A stretch of DNA of 64,000 nt from Mycobacterium sp. 050128 (GCF_036409155.1 NZ_JAZGLW010000001.1:3162001-3226000), one strand, 5' to 3'; shown: positions 36,346 to 45,013, counted from the first letter of the stretch. Notes: generated by a model from the letters alone, not told the origin. Made by a program: numbers and translations.

Positions 36346-36399
36346 GGATTCGTTAATTCACGTCCGCCGGTCGCAATGGCGGTCGTGTTGATAATTGCT

Positions 36400-36415
36400 G
36401 CGATTAATTAATCGC
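36400..36415. repeat. Perfect 16-base AT-rich palindrome between convergent SDR genes
   Basis: The sequence GCGATTAATTAATCGC is its own reverse complement. It overlaps the last codons of the leftward SDR gene. A weaker hairpin (CCGCC/GGCGG near 36364-36381) lies just before it. It may be a bidirectional terminator element or a protein binding site; the T-runs of a classic terminator are short. Confidence 0.4.
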
Positions 36416-37196
36416 TGGTATTCATTGCGACATGTGCTGACATCCCGCCGTCAATCGAAATCATTTGTCCGGTGATGTAGCGGGACTGCTCGGAAGCCAG
36501 AAAAACAACGAGTTCTGCGACGTCTTCGGGTTGTCCGACGTACGGCGTCAGGGTGGCTCGGCCCAAGCCGTCGAGGATGTCGGGGGACAGGTGCGCACGC
36601 ACGGCATCGGTCAGGATCAAGCCGGGCACGATGGTGTTCGCCCGGATGCCGCCCTTGCCCTCGCTGGTGGCCACATACATCGTCAGCGCGTGCACCCCCG
36701 CCTTCGAGACGCCGTAGGCCAAGCGGGTGCGGTCACCCGACAGTGCCGCGCCCGACGACATGTTGACGATCGAACCTCCACTGCCCCTAAGCATTTCGGG
36801 CACGGCGTACTTGCACATCAGCAGCTGGGAGCCGAGGTTTACGTCCATGGAGCGGTGCCACACCTCGAGGGGCATCTCGCAGACCGTGGTATCGCGAGAC
36901 AGGAAGCTACTGGACGTCAGCGCCGCATTGTTGTGCAGGACATCGACCCGGCCGAACTCTGCCACCGTGGCCTGCACCACGGACCTGGCCACGTCTTCCT
37001 CGGCGAGATCGCCGCCGAGGGCGATTGCTCGGGCCCCGGCTCGCCGCATCTCGTCGGCGACCTCGTTGGCCTTTGCCTCATCGATATCGACGACGGCAAC
37101 AGCCGCGCCTTCGCGGGCTAATTGGGCTGCCGTCGCCGCACCAATCCCGCCGGCACCTCCGGTAACTATCGCGACCTTTCCGGCAAGTCTGGACAT
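36408..37196 (-). CDS. Short-chain dehydrogenase/reductase (SDR)
   Basis: A 262-residue classical SDR from ATG 37196, with a strong AAGGAG at the right distance. Motifs: TGGAGGIGAA, a NAD-type Asp in VVDIDEAKA, HNNAA, the Ser in NMSSGAA and YGVSK. The ending RYITGQMISIDGGMSAH is the usual SDR C-terminal strand. It probably uses NAD and oxidises a secondary alcohol, substrate unknown. It is divergent from the AhpD-like gene, 45 bases between starts. Confidence 0.82.
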   Translation of the reverse strand: MSRLAGKVAIVTGGAGGIGAATAAQLAREGAAVAVVDIDEAKANEVADEMRRAGARAIALGGDLAEEDVARSVVQATVAEFGRVDVLHNNAALTSSSFLSRDTTVCEMPLEVWHRSMDVNLGSQLLMCKYAVPEMLRGSGGSIVNMSSGAALSGDRTRLAYGVSKAGVHALTMYVATSEGKGGIRANTIVPGLILTDAVRAHLSPDILDGLGRATLTPYVGQPEDVAELVVFLASEQSRYITGQMISIDGGMSAHVAMNTSD

Positions 37197-37241
37197 CGAT
37201 TTCTCCTTTTCAGCACCGCACAAAAAAGATAGCCTGAATTA

Positions 37242-37802
37242 ATGCCGCGTATTGCACCAATCCCGATGGAAGAACTCAGCGCGCACTCCCGCGAAATCGT
37301 CGATGCCGGCGTCGCCGCCGGGCTCTACGCGACGCCGGTGCCGTTGCAGATCTTCGCCTACCGCAGCGCGCAGCTCGAACAGGTGAACATGGCGCGGACC
37401 CACCTCGGTGCCGGCACCCTGCTGGGCGGTCGGATCCTCGAGCTGTTGCGCATCCGCAGCGCCCAACTCGGTGAATGCGAGCCGTGTAGCCAGTCGCGCA
37501 AACATGATTCGATCACCGACGATGACGTCGTCTGCCTGCTGGCACCGGGTCACGGCGACCTCACCCCGCAAGAGCAGATGGCGGTCGAGTTCCTTGATCT
37601 GCTCTCGGCCGATCATCATGCGATCGACGACGAGTTCTACAAGCGGTTGGGCGAGCATTTCACCGCCGCACAGATCATCGAGCTTGGGTTCACCTGTGCG
37701 GGCGTGATGGGGTTGCATCGCTTCATCCACACCCTCAACGTGTACGGCGACTCGGCGCCCGTCATCGAATACGGTCGGGACCAGGTCGACGCGGCGAAAT
37801 AG
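37242..37802 (+). CDS. Carboxymuconolactone decarboxylase/AhpD-family protein
   Basis: A 186-residue protein with the CMD/AhpD fold. The active-site motif is GECEPCSQSRKHD: two cysteines in CxxC followed by a conserved His five residues later, as in AhpD-like peroxidase partners rather than in true decarboxylases, which lack the cysteines. A second conserved helix is IIELGFTCAGVMGLHRFIHTL. A thiol-redox role is inference. The stop is directly followed by the ATG of the next gene. Confidence 0.78.
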   Translation: MPRIAPIPMEELSAHSREIVDAGVAAGLYATPVPLQIFAYRSAQLEQVNMARTHLGAGTLLGGRILELLRIRSAQLGECEPCSQSRKHDSITDDDVVCLLAPGHGDLTPQEQMAVEFLDLLSADHHAIDDEFYKRLGEHFTAAQIIELGFTCAGVMGLHRFIHTLNVYGDSAPVIEYGRDQVDAAK

Positions 37803-38324
37803 ATGAGACTCGGTGCGGCCGCCATGGCCATTGCGTCTGCGCTCGCTTTGGCAGCAGCGGCGAATACCACCGCGGCGGCCACGCCATGGTGCGGGGCCGA
37901 TTCGCTGAAACTCAGTGCCAGTCCACCGATTTCGCCCGGCGAGCAGGTCTATCTGCACTTCTACGTGATCCTGACGAATGTCTCCCGGCAGACCTGCACC
38001 CTGCAGGGCTATCCCGGCGTGGACCTAGTCGGCCCCGACGATCCGCCGTTGGGCCCGACCTACAGCCTGCCCAGAGAGAGCGGCGATGTGCGGCCCGTCG
38101 TGCTCGCGCCGGGAGCGTCCGCCGCCAGCCTGGTGGCCTTTCTGCCGAAGTTGGGCCCCGACGGCATGGAGCCGGCCTGGCCGCCGACCACGATCGTGGT
38201 GACTCCGCCTGACTCGACCGCGCAGCTGCAGACTCCGTGGATTCCCGGCGGTCTCACCGTTTTACGGCAGGGCGATGGCACCCATCCGGGCGGCCAGGTC
38301 GGGCCGCTGCAACCGTACGCGTGA
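37803..38324 (+). CDS. DUF4232 secreted protein
   Basis: A 173-residue protein starting immediately after the upstream stop. The signal peptide is in residues 1-26 (AAMAIASALALAAAANTTAA-A). The mature protein has the DUF4232 immunoglobulin-like pattern: WCGADSLKLSASPPIS, then YVILTNVSRQTCTLQGYPGVDLVG with the conserved cysteine pair, and a final VLRQGDGTHPGG. Function unknown; probably an exported or surface beta-sandwich domain. The following 228 bases hold no gene that I can support. Confidence 0.75.
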   Translation: MRLGAAAMAIASALALAAAANTTAAATPWCGADSLKLSASPPISPGEQVYLHFYVILTNVSRQTCTLQGYPGVDLVGPDDPPLGPTYSLPRESGDVRPVVLAPGASAASLVAFLPKLGPDGMEPAWPPTTIVVTPPDSTAQLQTPWIPGGLTVLRQGDGTHPGGQVGPLQPYA

Positions 38325-38552
38325 ATCCCGCGGTGCGGATTGATGACTTGCCGGAATTGAGCTACATACTCGCACTCTCGAAGGACAATGCGGGTGTGCG
38401 TGTCGGATGTCGGATTCCTCAGCGGGCAAAATGAAATTTGTTGTGCGACAACCGGTCCCAATCGGATCACCTGAAGACGTCGCCGCCGCGCCGGGCCGAC
38501 GTCGTGGTTGGGCAGTGCGCTCAATCGCAGCGGTATTCATCTGCCGAACAAG

Positions 38553-39332
38553 TCAGCCGCTGCGGGCGACGTCTTGGCTCAGGATCTGGGGCCAGGTCTC
38601 GACATCGGCCGGGACGTGCGCCACGGTGAGCGTTGACCGCGGCATCAGTGTCGCAAGCGATTCCGCCGTCGACATCGGATGCGCCGGGTCGCCGACCCAG
38701 GCAAGAATCGTCGTCGGTACATCGATTCGTGCGACCACCTCGCGAGCGGGCAGGTCGCTGAGAGCCGCGCCTCGAAACAGTGACGGCAGCAGCGCATCGG
38801 CCACATCCGGAACTGTTTCGGGCGCGCCGACCGTGGCTGGCGGCGGAGTCGGCCCACGCGCCGACGCGATGAACGCCCCGACTCCCTCGGTTTCGATAAG
38901 TTCGGCCGCAGCCCGGTAGATCGCCGCCTGCGCGGGCCGGGTTTCCCACGCGGTGGCCGGGACCATGAGCGTGAGGCCGGCGAAGCGGTCCGGCTCGCGG
39001 GCAGCCGCGTGCAGCAGCGTGCCGGTACCCATGGACGGGCCGACTCCGTGCACCCGTTCGCTGGGAAACCATTTGTCGAGCAGCTGCAGAAGATCCTCGG
39101 CAAGGCTTTCCCATCGGTAATCCTCGTCGACCTTGCGCCCAGTCGACTTGCCATGGCCGCGTGCGTCGTACCGCAGCAGTCGGGTCCCGCTGAGGCCCCT
39201 GCCGAGGTCGAGATTGAGTACCCGGTCACGCGCGCGGCTGGAGGTAAGTCCGTGCAGTTGAACAACCGGATGACCACCCTCGTCGCTCAGTTCAACCGCA
39301 AGCTCTGCTCCAGGAACCACGAAAGTGGACAT
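38553..39332 (-). CDS. Alpha/beta hydrolase
   Basis: A 259-residue protein from ATG 39332; in-frame codons further upstream look non-coding. Alpha/beta hydrolase features: VVQLHGLTSSRARD (oxyanion HG), RYDARGHGKSTG, the nucleophile elbow GVGPSMGTG (Ser), an acid in AWVGDPAHPM and a final His in TVAHVPADVE. The cap is small. Hydrolase or peroxidase-type chemistry is possible; no substrate can be assigned. It is divergent from the condensation/GNAT fusion gene. Confidence 0.78.
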   Translation of the reverse strand: MSTFVVPGAELAVELSDEGGHPVVQLHGLTSSRARDRVLNLDLGRGLSGTRLLRYDARGHGKSTGRKVDEDYRWESLAEDLLQLLDKWFPSERVHGVGPSMGTGTLLHAAAREPDRFAGLTLMVPATAWETRPAQAAIYRAAAELIETEGVGAFIASARGPTPPPATVGAPETVPDVADALLPSLFRGAALSDLPAREVVARIDVPTTILAWVGDPAHPMSTAESLATLMPRSTLTVAHVPADVETWPQILSQDVARSG

Positions 39333-39412
39333 CACGCAACTCTTTTCACGACCCGACGGCTCGCCCCGCGCTGACCGAGCATTCAGGCTATCTGGGGCGT
39401 TAGGGTACCGCC

Positions 39413-41179
39413 ATGCGGCTGACCAACGTGGCGCACCTGCGGCTACCCTTCGGACGACTCTGGGGCTACGACGTGTCGGTGTCTGACCTCGGCCGGCAGC
39501 TCCCGGTGTCTTTTGACCAACGCATACACGTTGGTGCGGGCCCACGGCCCGGTTCCTGGATGGCTCTGTCCATTCGGTTGTCTGCAGGGGTCAGCCGCCA
39601 ATCGTTGGCCGATGCGTGGCTGGCGGTGATCGCCCGTCACGGCACGCTACGAACGGCATTCGCACCCGGGCCGGACGGCGACCCGCAGCTGCATGAGATC
39701 GATATTCACCCGGACAGGTGGGTCGAGCATGAGATCGCTCCAGGCCAGGCGGTCAACGACGCACTGCGAGTAGTTCTCAATGCGGCGTGCTCGCCCTATG
39801 CGCGGCCCTCGCATCGGTTGTGTGTGCTGGAGACTGCCGCCGGATTGACGGTGGTGATCGCCGCCGACCACGCCCACGTGGACATGTGGTCGATGCTGGT
39901 GATTGCCCGAGACCTGTTGTCGGTGCTCGCTGACGCGCGCATCGCTCGTACGCCGTCGCTGCAGCCGCCGCCGGCATTTGTCGTGCACACGCAAGCACTG
40001 TTGGACCGTCCCGCGGCACCTGACCATGTGCGCGCCCGATGGGCACAAATCATCAGCGACAGCGGTGGGGTCATGCCACGGTTTCCGCTGCCGTTGGACG
40101 AATTCGGGCCGCATCCGGAACGCGTTGAAGTGCGTGACGTGTTCGACGTCGATGACGGCGCCGCTTTTGCCGAGCAGGCACGCGAGGACGGTGTCTCGAC
40201 GCTGGCGCTTGCGGTGGTCGCCATGACTGCGGTGACCCGCGAGTTGGCCGGGGCCCCACTGCGCGCGGTGTTCCCCGTGCACAGCCGATTTGAAGAAAAA
40301 TGGCACGACTCGGTGGGCTGGTTCATCACCAATTCGGTCCTGGAGTCGGCGGTTGCCGAGCCGCACGCCGCGGCCGCCGCCGTCAAAGAAGCCGTGCAGC
40401 TTGGTTCCTGGCCACTGGCCGACGTACTGGCCCCGTGGGGGGGAATGCCAATCGCGCCCGGCATGTTCGCGATTTCCTGGCTGGACCAAACCAGACTTCC
40501 GGTGCGCATCGACTCGGTCGGACTCGACGCACAATATGTGAGCGCGAGCGTTGATACCGACGGCGTCATGCTGTGGTTCATCCAGGACGAGTCCGGGCTA
40601 CATCTACGATGCCGCTACCCAGATACCGCGGCGGCACGAACCAACGTGGGGGCGTGGCTGGACCTGTTGGTGGCGCGCCTACAGGCACTGGCGCAGTCCT
40701 CGGTTCGAGGACTGTTGCGGGTAGCGGGCCGCACATATCGTGTGCAGCGCGCGACGCGCGAACACGTGGGGGTGATCGCCCAGCTGCTCTCCGACGACGA
40801 ATTCGGTCAGGATCGCGAAGGCGCCGAACTCGAACGCTACGAGGCGGCCTACGACATGGTCGTTCGCAACCGATCCAACTATCTCGGAGTCGTCCTGAAC
40901 AGTTCCGACATGGTCGTTGCGACGGTGCAATTGACCGTCATTCCCGGCCTTTCCCGCGGCGGTGCCACCCGGCTGCAGATCGAGGGATTACGGGTCGCCA
41001 AAGCCGAACGCGCACAGGGCCTTGGTACTGCACTCGTCGAGTGGGCACACAACTACGGCCGAGCACACGGGGCACGGCTGGCGCAGGTGACCACGGACGA
41101 GGCTCGCGAAAGGGCTCGGGCGTTCTATCGCCGGCTCGGGTACCACGACGCCCACGTCGGGTTGAAATGCACCATCTGA
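39413..41179 (+). CDS. Fusion protein: condensation-type acyltransferase domain plus GNAT acetyltransferase
   Basis: A 588-residue protein. Residues 1-430 look like a condensation/PapA-type acyltransferase: the HHxxxDG region reads DHAHVDM (152-158), so the catalytic His153 and Asp157 remain while the first His is Asp and the Gly is Met; an SWLDQTRLPV strand follows near residue 365. From about 440 a GNAT domain begins (YRVQRATREHVGVIAQLL), with the acetyl-CoA loop ERAQGLGTALVEWA and RAFYRRLGYH. The two activities in one chain suggest acylation and acetylation of one product. No NRPS modules lie nearby. Confidence 0.7.
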   Translation: MRLTNVAHLRLPFGRLWGYDVSVSDLGRQLPVSFDQRIHVGAGPRPGSWMALSIRLSAGVSRQSLADAWLAVIARHGTLRTAFAPGPDGDPQLHEIDIHPDRWVEHEIAPGQAVNDALRVVLNAACSPYARPSHRLCVLETAAGLTVVIAADHAHVDMWSMLVIARDLLSVLADARIARTPSLQPPPAFVVHTQALLDRPAAPDHVRARWAQIISDSGGVMPRFPLPLDEFGPHPERVEVRDVFDVDDGAAFAEQAREDGVSTLALAVVAMTAVTRELAGAPLRAVFPVHSRFEEKWHDSVGWFITNSVLESAVAEPHAAAAAVKEAVQLGSWPLADVLAPWGGMPIAPGMFAISWLDQTRLPVRIDSVGLDAQYVSASVDTDGVMLWFIQDESGLHLRCRYPDTAAARTNVGAWLDLLVARLQALAQSSVRGLLRVAGRTYRVQRATREHVGVIAQLLSDDEFGQDREGAELERYEAAYDMVVRNRSNYLGVVLNSSDMVVATVQLTVIPGLSRGGATRLQIEGLRVAKAERAQGLGTALVEWAHNYGRAHGARLAQVTTDEARERARAFYRRLGYHDAHVGLKCTI

Positions 41180-41294
41180 GTCCATGCCGCGGTGAACGTA
41201 TCAGCGTGCCTAACGGCGACACTGAGGCCCAAAACGGCGTTCTTCATTAGCCGAGCTGACTAACGGAAACGTCCTCTGAACTACAAGAACATGA

Positions 41295-41322
41295 GTGCCC
41301 CGGCAGGATTCGAACCCTGCGG
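41295..41322 (-). repeat. tRNA-Arg 3'-end remnant, candidate outer attachment site
   Basis: On the minus strand this stretch matches the acceptor and T-arm end of the intact tRNA-Arg at 47911-47983, including the GTTCGAAT loop and the CCTGC stem, with one base lost in the C-run and one gained near the stem. The flanking GAG before it is also shared. No D-arm, anticodon arm or pairing 5' strand is present, so it is not a working tRNA. Its position and orientation fit an attachment-site repeat bounding an island. Confidence 0.6.
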
Positions 41323-41399
41323 ATGCTCGAACTCGATGGTTAAGGCGCGGGCTGACAACACCCCGCATTTGTAATAAGGCGAGCGTAGGCTGCGCCACG

Positions 41400-42366
41400 A
41401 TGAGCGTGAGCGCGATCGACACCACGAAGGCGAGCAGGAGCCAGACCGAGTTGCTGGCGATCGTGCAAGCGATCTACGACGACACACCTGGCGTGGCCCA
41501 TGAGACCAACTGGCTGGAGTGGAAATCCGCTTGATCTCGGCACTCCGGCCGGGAAAGGCACTCTGGCGAAGGTGATCATCGGTTTCGCCAACCGCCAGGT
41601 CGCCCAAGCGCTATTGGCTGTCGAGGGCTATGCGTACATAGTCGCCGGCGTTCAACCCCAGAGCGCGCCCGGAGTCGTCAACCTCGACTACGCGACCCTC
41701 GCTCAGAAGCTCAAGACGTACATCGATGGTCCATCTTGGGTGCCACACGCCTCCCCGTTCATGGGGAAAACGGTTCTCGTCGTGGTGATCGCGCCACCCC
41801 AGCCTGGCGATCCGATTCACGTCCTGGAACGCACCTTCGAGAAAAACAAGGCCACCTACCCAGAGGGCACGATTTTCGTGCGAGGTGCAGCGCAGTCGGA
41901 GCCTGCGAAGGCCTCCGAGGTGCGGATGCTGTCAGCGCGTTTGTTGGCCGGTAACACTATCGCCGCCGACGTCGCCCGGCTCGCAGAGGAGAGCGAAGCG
42001 CGTCGGGCGGCGGCAGTCGCCGAACATGCCAAGCGCGTCAGTTTCGGGATTGGGGTTCCGCTGCACGGCCAGTCAGGATTTCTGGTCCAGAACCACGGCG
42101 ACGCCGCCATCACCGACATCTTTCTGCAGTCGGCTAATGGCGCGCCCCTTACCGTCTACTACCCGTCGAGCACGAAGCGGCAGGCCGACTATAAAGAAGG
42201 GTCCGTGGGCGCGGGCGAGGCCACCAAGTGGATGGTTCGGCCCGCTGACCAGCACGGTGGCCCTGCGGCTGAGTGGTCGGAGGCAGACAATCTGGTGATG
42301 TCCTTTACCGACGCGAACGACGTCCATTGGCGGCGGGTCGGGACGCAACCTCCCGAGCCAGTTTAA
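41400..42366 (+). pseudogene. AlbA_2/Schlafen-type putative ATP-binding protein gene, frameshifted
   Basis: An ATG at 41400 opens a 44-codon frame ending TNWLEWKSA at a TGA (41532-41534); the following 270 codons in another frame continue LDLGTPAGKGTLAKVIIGFANR. Together they make the N-terminus of an AlbA_2 (Schlafen-like) domain, whose ExK and GFANR motifs are split by the shift. A one-base insertion or two-base loss at 41531-41533 explains it. The rest is intact to 42366: VVVIAPPQPGDPIHV, GTIFVRGAAQSEPA, then a C-terminal beta-rich domain. Sequencing error or programmed shift are alternatives. Confidence 0.65.
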
Positions 42367-42529
42367 CGGCTATGCCTTGGCTTTCGACGTAGACGTTGTT
42401 CCGAACCGGACCTCCACCAAGTTCCGTCGCCAGAAACGTGTACACAATGAACATCAATAGATGAACGCAGGATGGTGCTCGCAGTAGTCCGCGTCCGCAC
42501 TCTCTGCAGGACCCAGCGGTTGACTTCGA

Positions 42530-43195
42530 TCATGCCCCCTTCGCAAGCCAGGATGAGACCTGAGCTTTGAACGGCTCTAAGCGTCGATACGCGTCACGCG
42601 CAAACGACACCTGCCAGTCAACATCGGTCTGGCGGAGCTCTGCATGGATGTGGATGTAGTTCCGGGCGGTATAAAAGCCCTTGATCTCTCGCCCAAGGGG
42701 CTCGTCGAGAATTCCAAGTTTCACGGCCGCTGCAACCTTGCTATCGAACCGAATTTTGGACTCTTGCGTGCGGCGTCTCGCCAGCACTGCCCCGACTATG
42801 TCATTGGCGTCGCTAGAGTCGAGACGACGAATGCGTTCCATAATGTGGCCCGGTAACGGACGTTCGACCAGCGCCTCGTACTCATTAAGACGCTGAACTA
42901 TTGGCGCCTCGGCTGCTTCAACGAACAGAAGGTGATGGATGGACGCCTCGTAGATCGAGGCGTACTGCTGAACCTGCAGCTGCACCTGCGCCTGCCTCGC
43001 CCACGGCTCATCAATCCTCAGCCCTTCCCACAGCTTGTAAAGGCACCTCGCCGCATAGAACTCTTGTCCGAGCCGATCACGGAGACCCGAATCGCCAATG
43101 AAATCAAAGAAGTTGACGTGCCACGCGAGATCACCCGGCAAGTCGGCGACTGCATAGCCCACGACTTCTGAACGGGTAGATTCGGGGAGAGGCAT
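42530..43195 (-). CDS. Hypothetical protein with a HEPN-like C-terminal motif (221 aa)
   Basis: A largely helical protein without signal or membrane segment. Near the C-terminus FYTARNYIHIHAEL contains R178-x5-H184 (also R178-x3-H182), the R-x4-6-H motif of HEPN ribonucleases, preceded and followed by predicted helices (ILDEPLGREIKGFY and QVSFARDAYRRLEPF). The N-terminal 150 residues are not recognised. HEPN proteins are common toxins or effectors in defence islands. The start codon at 43195 is accepted without strong support; 163 bases separate it from the AlbA-type gene, with which it converges. Confidence 0.55.
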   Translation of the reverse strand: MPLPESTRSEVVGYAVADLPGDLAWHVNFFDFIGDSGLRDRLGQEFYAARCLYKLWEGLRIDEPWARQAQVQLQVQQYASIYEASIHHLLFVEAAEAPIVQRLNEYEALVERPLPGHIMERIRRLDSSDANDIVGAVLARRRTQESKIRFDSKVAAAVKLGILDEPLGREIKGFYTARNYIHIHAELRQTDVDWQVSFARDAYRRLEPFKAQVSSWLAKGA

Positions 43196-43518
43196 AGACG
43201 GTTCTCCATTCGTGGCGCCGATCGCATGATCTACCTAAATGTTCACAATCGCTCCTCCAAGCCGCACATTTCGGCGTTGCTGTGCGCTTTCGCCAGAGGT
43301 TGAACCGGAACGCGGCTACACGTTGAGGCGGAACTCGACCGCATTTGTTATAGAACAACTTGCGTCGAGACGCATGAGCTACAACGAGACGACGGCACGT
43401 GGAAGCGATCTCCGCCGCGCGGCAACTCGTCGCTTCCGCATAGATAAAACCAGAAGTACCGGGATGGGAACGCTCGGCGTTTCCTCTCAGGGACTTAGGG
43501 TTTGAGCCTGGCGACATC
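43196..43518. other. 323-base gap inside the island; no gene seen
   Basis: It separates the HEPN-like and PIN-like genes, both leftward. It has lower GC than the backbone. The only structured element is a copy of a 23-base sequence (43317-43339) that is repeated at 44894-44916 with two differences. In both copies the minus strand would encode V-E-F-R-x-x-V followed by a stop, so it may be the eroded 3' end of a gene. Possible leader and promoter of the HEPN-like gene lie at its left end. Confidence 0.5.
43317..43339. repeat. 23-base imperfect repeat, copy 1
   Basis: TACACGTTGAGGCGGAACTC followed by GAC; the copy at 44894-44916 differs at two positions (TACACGTCGAAGCGGAACTC, then GAC). Both lie in non-coding gaps of the island and flank the PIN-like gene. 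On the minus strand both encode the same C-terminal peptide pattern ending in a stop. Confidence 0.55.
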
Positions 43519-44703
43519 TCACTGAATAGCCTCGACCAATTCGTCGAGTTTTGTGAAGACTGTCTCCTTTCTCCCCATCATTCGCTGGGTTTCGCGGAGT
43601 TGTGTTCCAGTGTGCACCTCTGCGCAAACGTAATCGGTATACGCGGCCGCACTCGAAAGGTGGAGCATGTCAAGCAAATCGTTACGGCACCACTTGGTTC
43701 GATGATCAATGAATCGGCGTACGAATAGTTCGGATAAGAACCCGACCATGGGGGAAGTGGAAAACAACTCGCTCAATTCGCTGTCGCTGAACATCGGGAA
43801 GTCTGCAGCGCGAGTCAATCGCTGGTAGACAGCCGTATAGAAGCCGATGTTCTCGTTCCAATACCGGCGCCTAGCGAGCTGGCGACGCTGGTGCTTCGGA
43901 ACATTCTGCGCATGCATTTGGGCCGTAATACGCAGGTGATGATCGACCCAGTCTGCAAGCTCATGCTTTGGAGTGCGCTCGGGATCAACCAGGGCGTCCA
44001 GGACGACACATGGCATCGTCAACATCGCCAAGAACTTATCGGCGTCAGGCATCTCGTCACTGATCCCCAGCGTCGTGTCACTTCCGAAAAGCGCGCCAGG
44101 CTCAGTAATGACCGGATGAAAGACGGGCGCACCCTCCAAGCGTCGGAGGTGACCTCGAATCGTCATTTCAGCCTCGTGCTTCCAGATGTCAAGTGGATGC
44201 CGAATCTGCCACCCACCCGCTAGCCTGGCCATGGTCAGACCCACCTCGTAGCGTCGCTCGCCGAAGAGGCCCGCTGTTTCCAACATGTGACCCATGGACA
44301 ACGGAAGAACGATGCGGCCGTCACTGGCAAGGTCGATGAGGTCTTGGGCTGCGCGCCGTTCAGCGCCGTCCTTCACTCGGGTTGAATCGTGCAGCACGTC
44401 AGAAACGGTCCGCCAGCGATTCTGATCAAGGTAGACCGAAGGTCGGCCATTGAATGGTGGCTGAGAGGTCGGATTGAACCCTTCGGTGATGATCAGGTCT
44501 CCCTTGACGGTCATCGACATGACCCACCACTTCTCCCAGTCGAAGGTGGAACTGGCGATCTGGGAGCCCACAGTCCTGAACCTAGATTCCAGTTCCTCTT
44601 CAATGATCTGACCATCCTGACAAACAATTCGAATGGTCTCGTTCTGGAAATCGACGTGCCAGTATTTATACAGCTCAGCCGAGATAACCAGCGGTTTGTC
44701 CAC
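43519..44703 (-). CDS. Hypothetical protein with PIN-like nuclease features (394 aa)
   Basis: No named family is recognised, but acidic motifs match a PIN-like nuclease: VYLDQNRW (Asp93), PLSMGHMLETAG (Glu142), and CRNDLLDMLHLSSAAAYTDYVCAE (Asp342, Asp345, Asp357), with helices between. An N-terminal domain of about 85 residues precedes it (beta-rich, VISAELYKYWHVDFQNETIR). PIN-domain proteins cut RNA and occur as toxins. The gene is complete, soluble, leftward, and flanked by a repeated 23-base sequence. It is the first gene of the outer island module. Confidence 0.6.
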   Translation of the reverse strand: MDKPLVISAELYKYWHVDFQNETIRIVCQDGQIIEEELESRFRTVGSQIASSTFDWEKWWVMSMTVKGDLIITEGFNPTSQPPFNGRPSVYLDQNRWRTVSDVLHDSTRVKDGAERRAAQDLIDLASDGRIVLPLSMGHMLETAGLFGERRYEVGLTMARLAGGWQIRHPLDIWKHEAEMTIRGHLRRLEGAPVFHPVITEPGALFGSDTTLGISDEMPDADKFLAMLTMPCVVLDALVDPERTPKHELADWVDHHLRITAQMHAQNVPKHQRRQLARRRYWNENIGFYTAVYQRLTRAADFPMFSDSELSELFSTSPMVGFLSELFVRRFIDHRTKWCRNDLLDMLHLSSAAAYTDYVCAEVHTGTQLRETQRMMGRKETVFTKLDELVEAIQ

Positions 44704-44893
44704 GTGCTCAGGCTACTCAGGAGTTACGAGGCGACCTCATCCTTCCCGGGCAAGTGCGGCGAATCGGCTAGACGCGGGGGACTCCGCCGAGCCAGCGCAG
44801 TCAGGCCGAGCCCGAGGTCCGACTCACCACTGCCGACTGAGCCCGTTCTCTGCGAATACCCGGTGGCGTACAGGATGTCGTCCGGTGTTCAGT

Positions 44894-44916
44894 TACACGT
44901 CGAAGCGGAACTCGAC
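44894..44916. repeat. 23-base imperfect repeat, copy 2
   Basis: Matches 43317-43339 at 21 of 23 positions in the same orientation, 1.58 kb away. See copy 1; the two copies bracket the PIN-like gene, whose start is at 44703. Confidence 0.55.
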
Positions 44917-44997
44917 AATGTCGTCGTCGGTCGTCACCTTCGCGCCCGCTATAGCCCGGAAATAGCCCGGAAATATTAAAGCCAGGCATTTACTTGG

Positions 44998-45013
44998 TGC
45001 CCCCGGCAGGTTC
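44998..45013 (-). repeat. Internal copy of the tRNA-Arg 3' end, candidate inner attachment site
   Basis: TGCCCCCGGCAGG at 44998-45010 is identical to the first 13 bases of the tRNA gene's 3' end (47911-47923), in the same orientation, and continues with TTC. The match is 14 bases including the preceding G. A GGTGCC/GGCACC hairpin (44996-45001 and 45018-45023) overlaps it, which is an alternative explanation as a terminator-like element. Confidence 0.45.

Noticed and set aside
41295..41370. A second working tRNA gene
   Set aside because: Only the T-arm and the 3' acceptor strand resemble a tRNA; the T-loop has an extra base and no matching 5' acceptor strand or anticodon arm exists.
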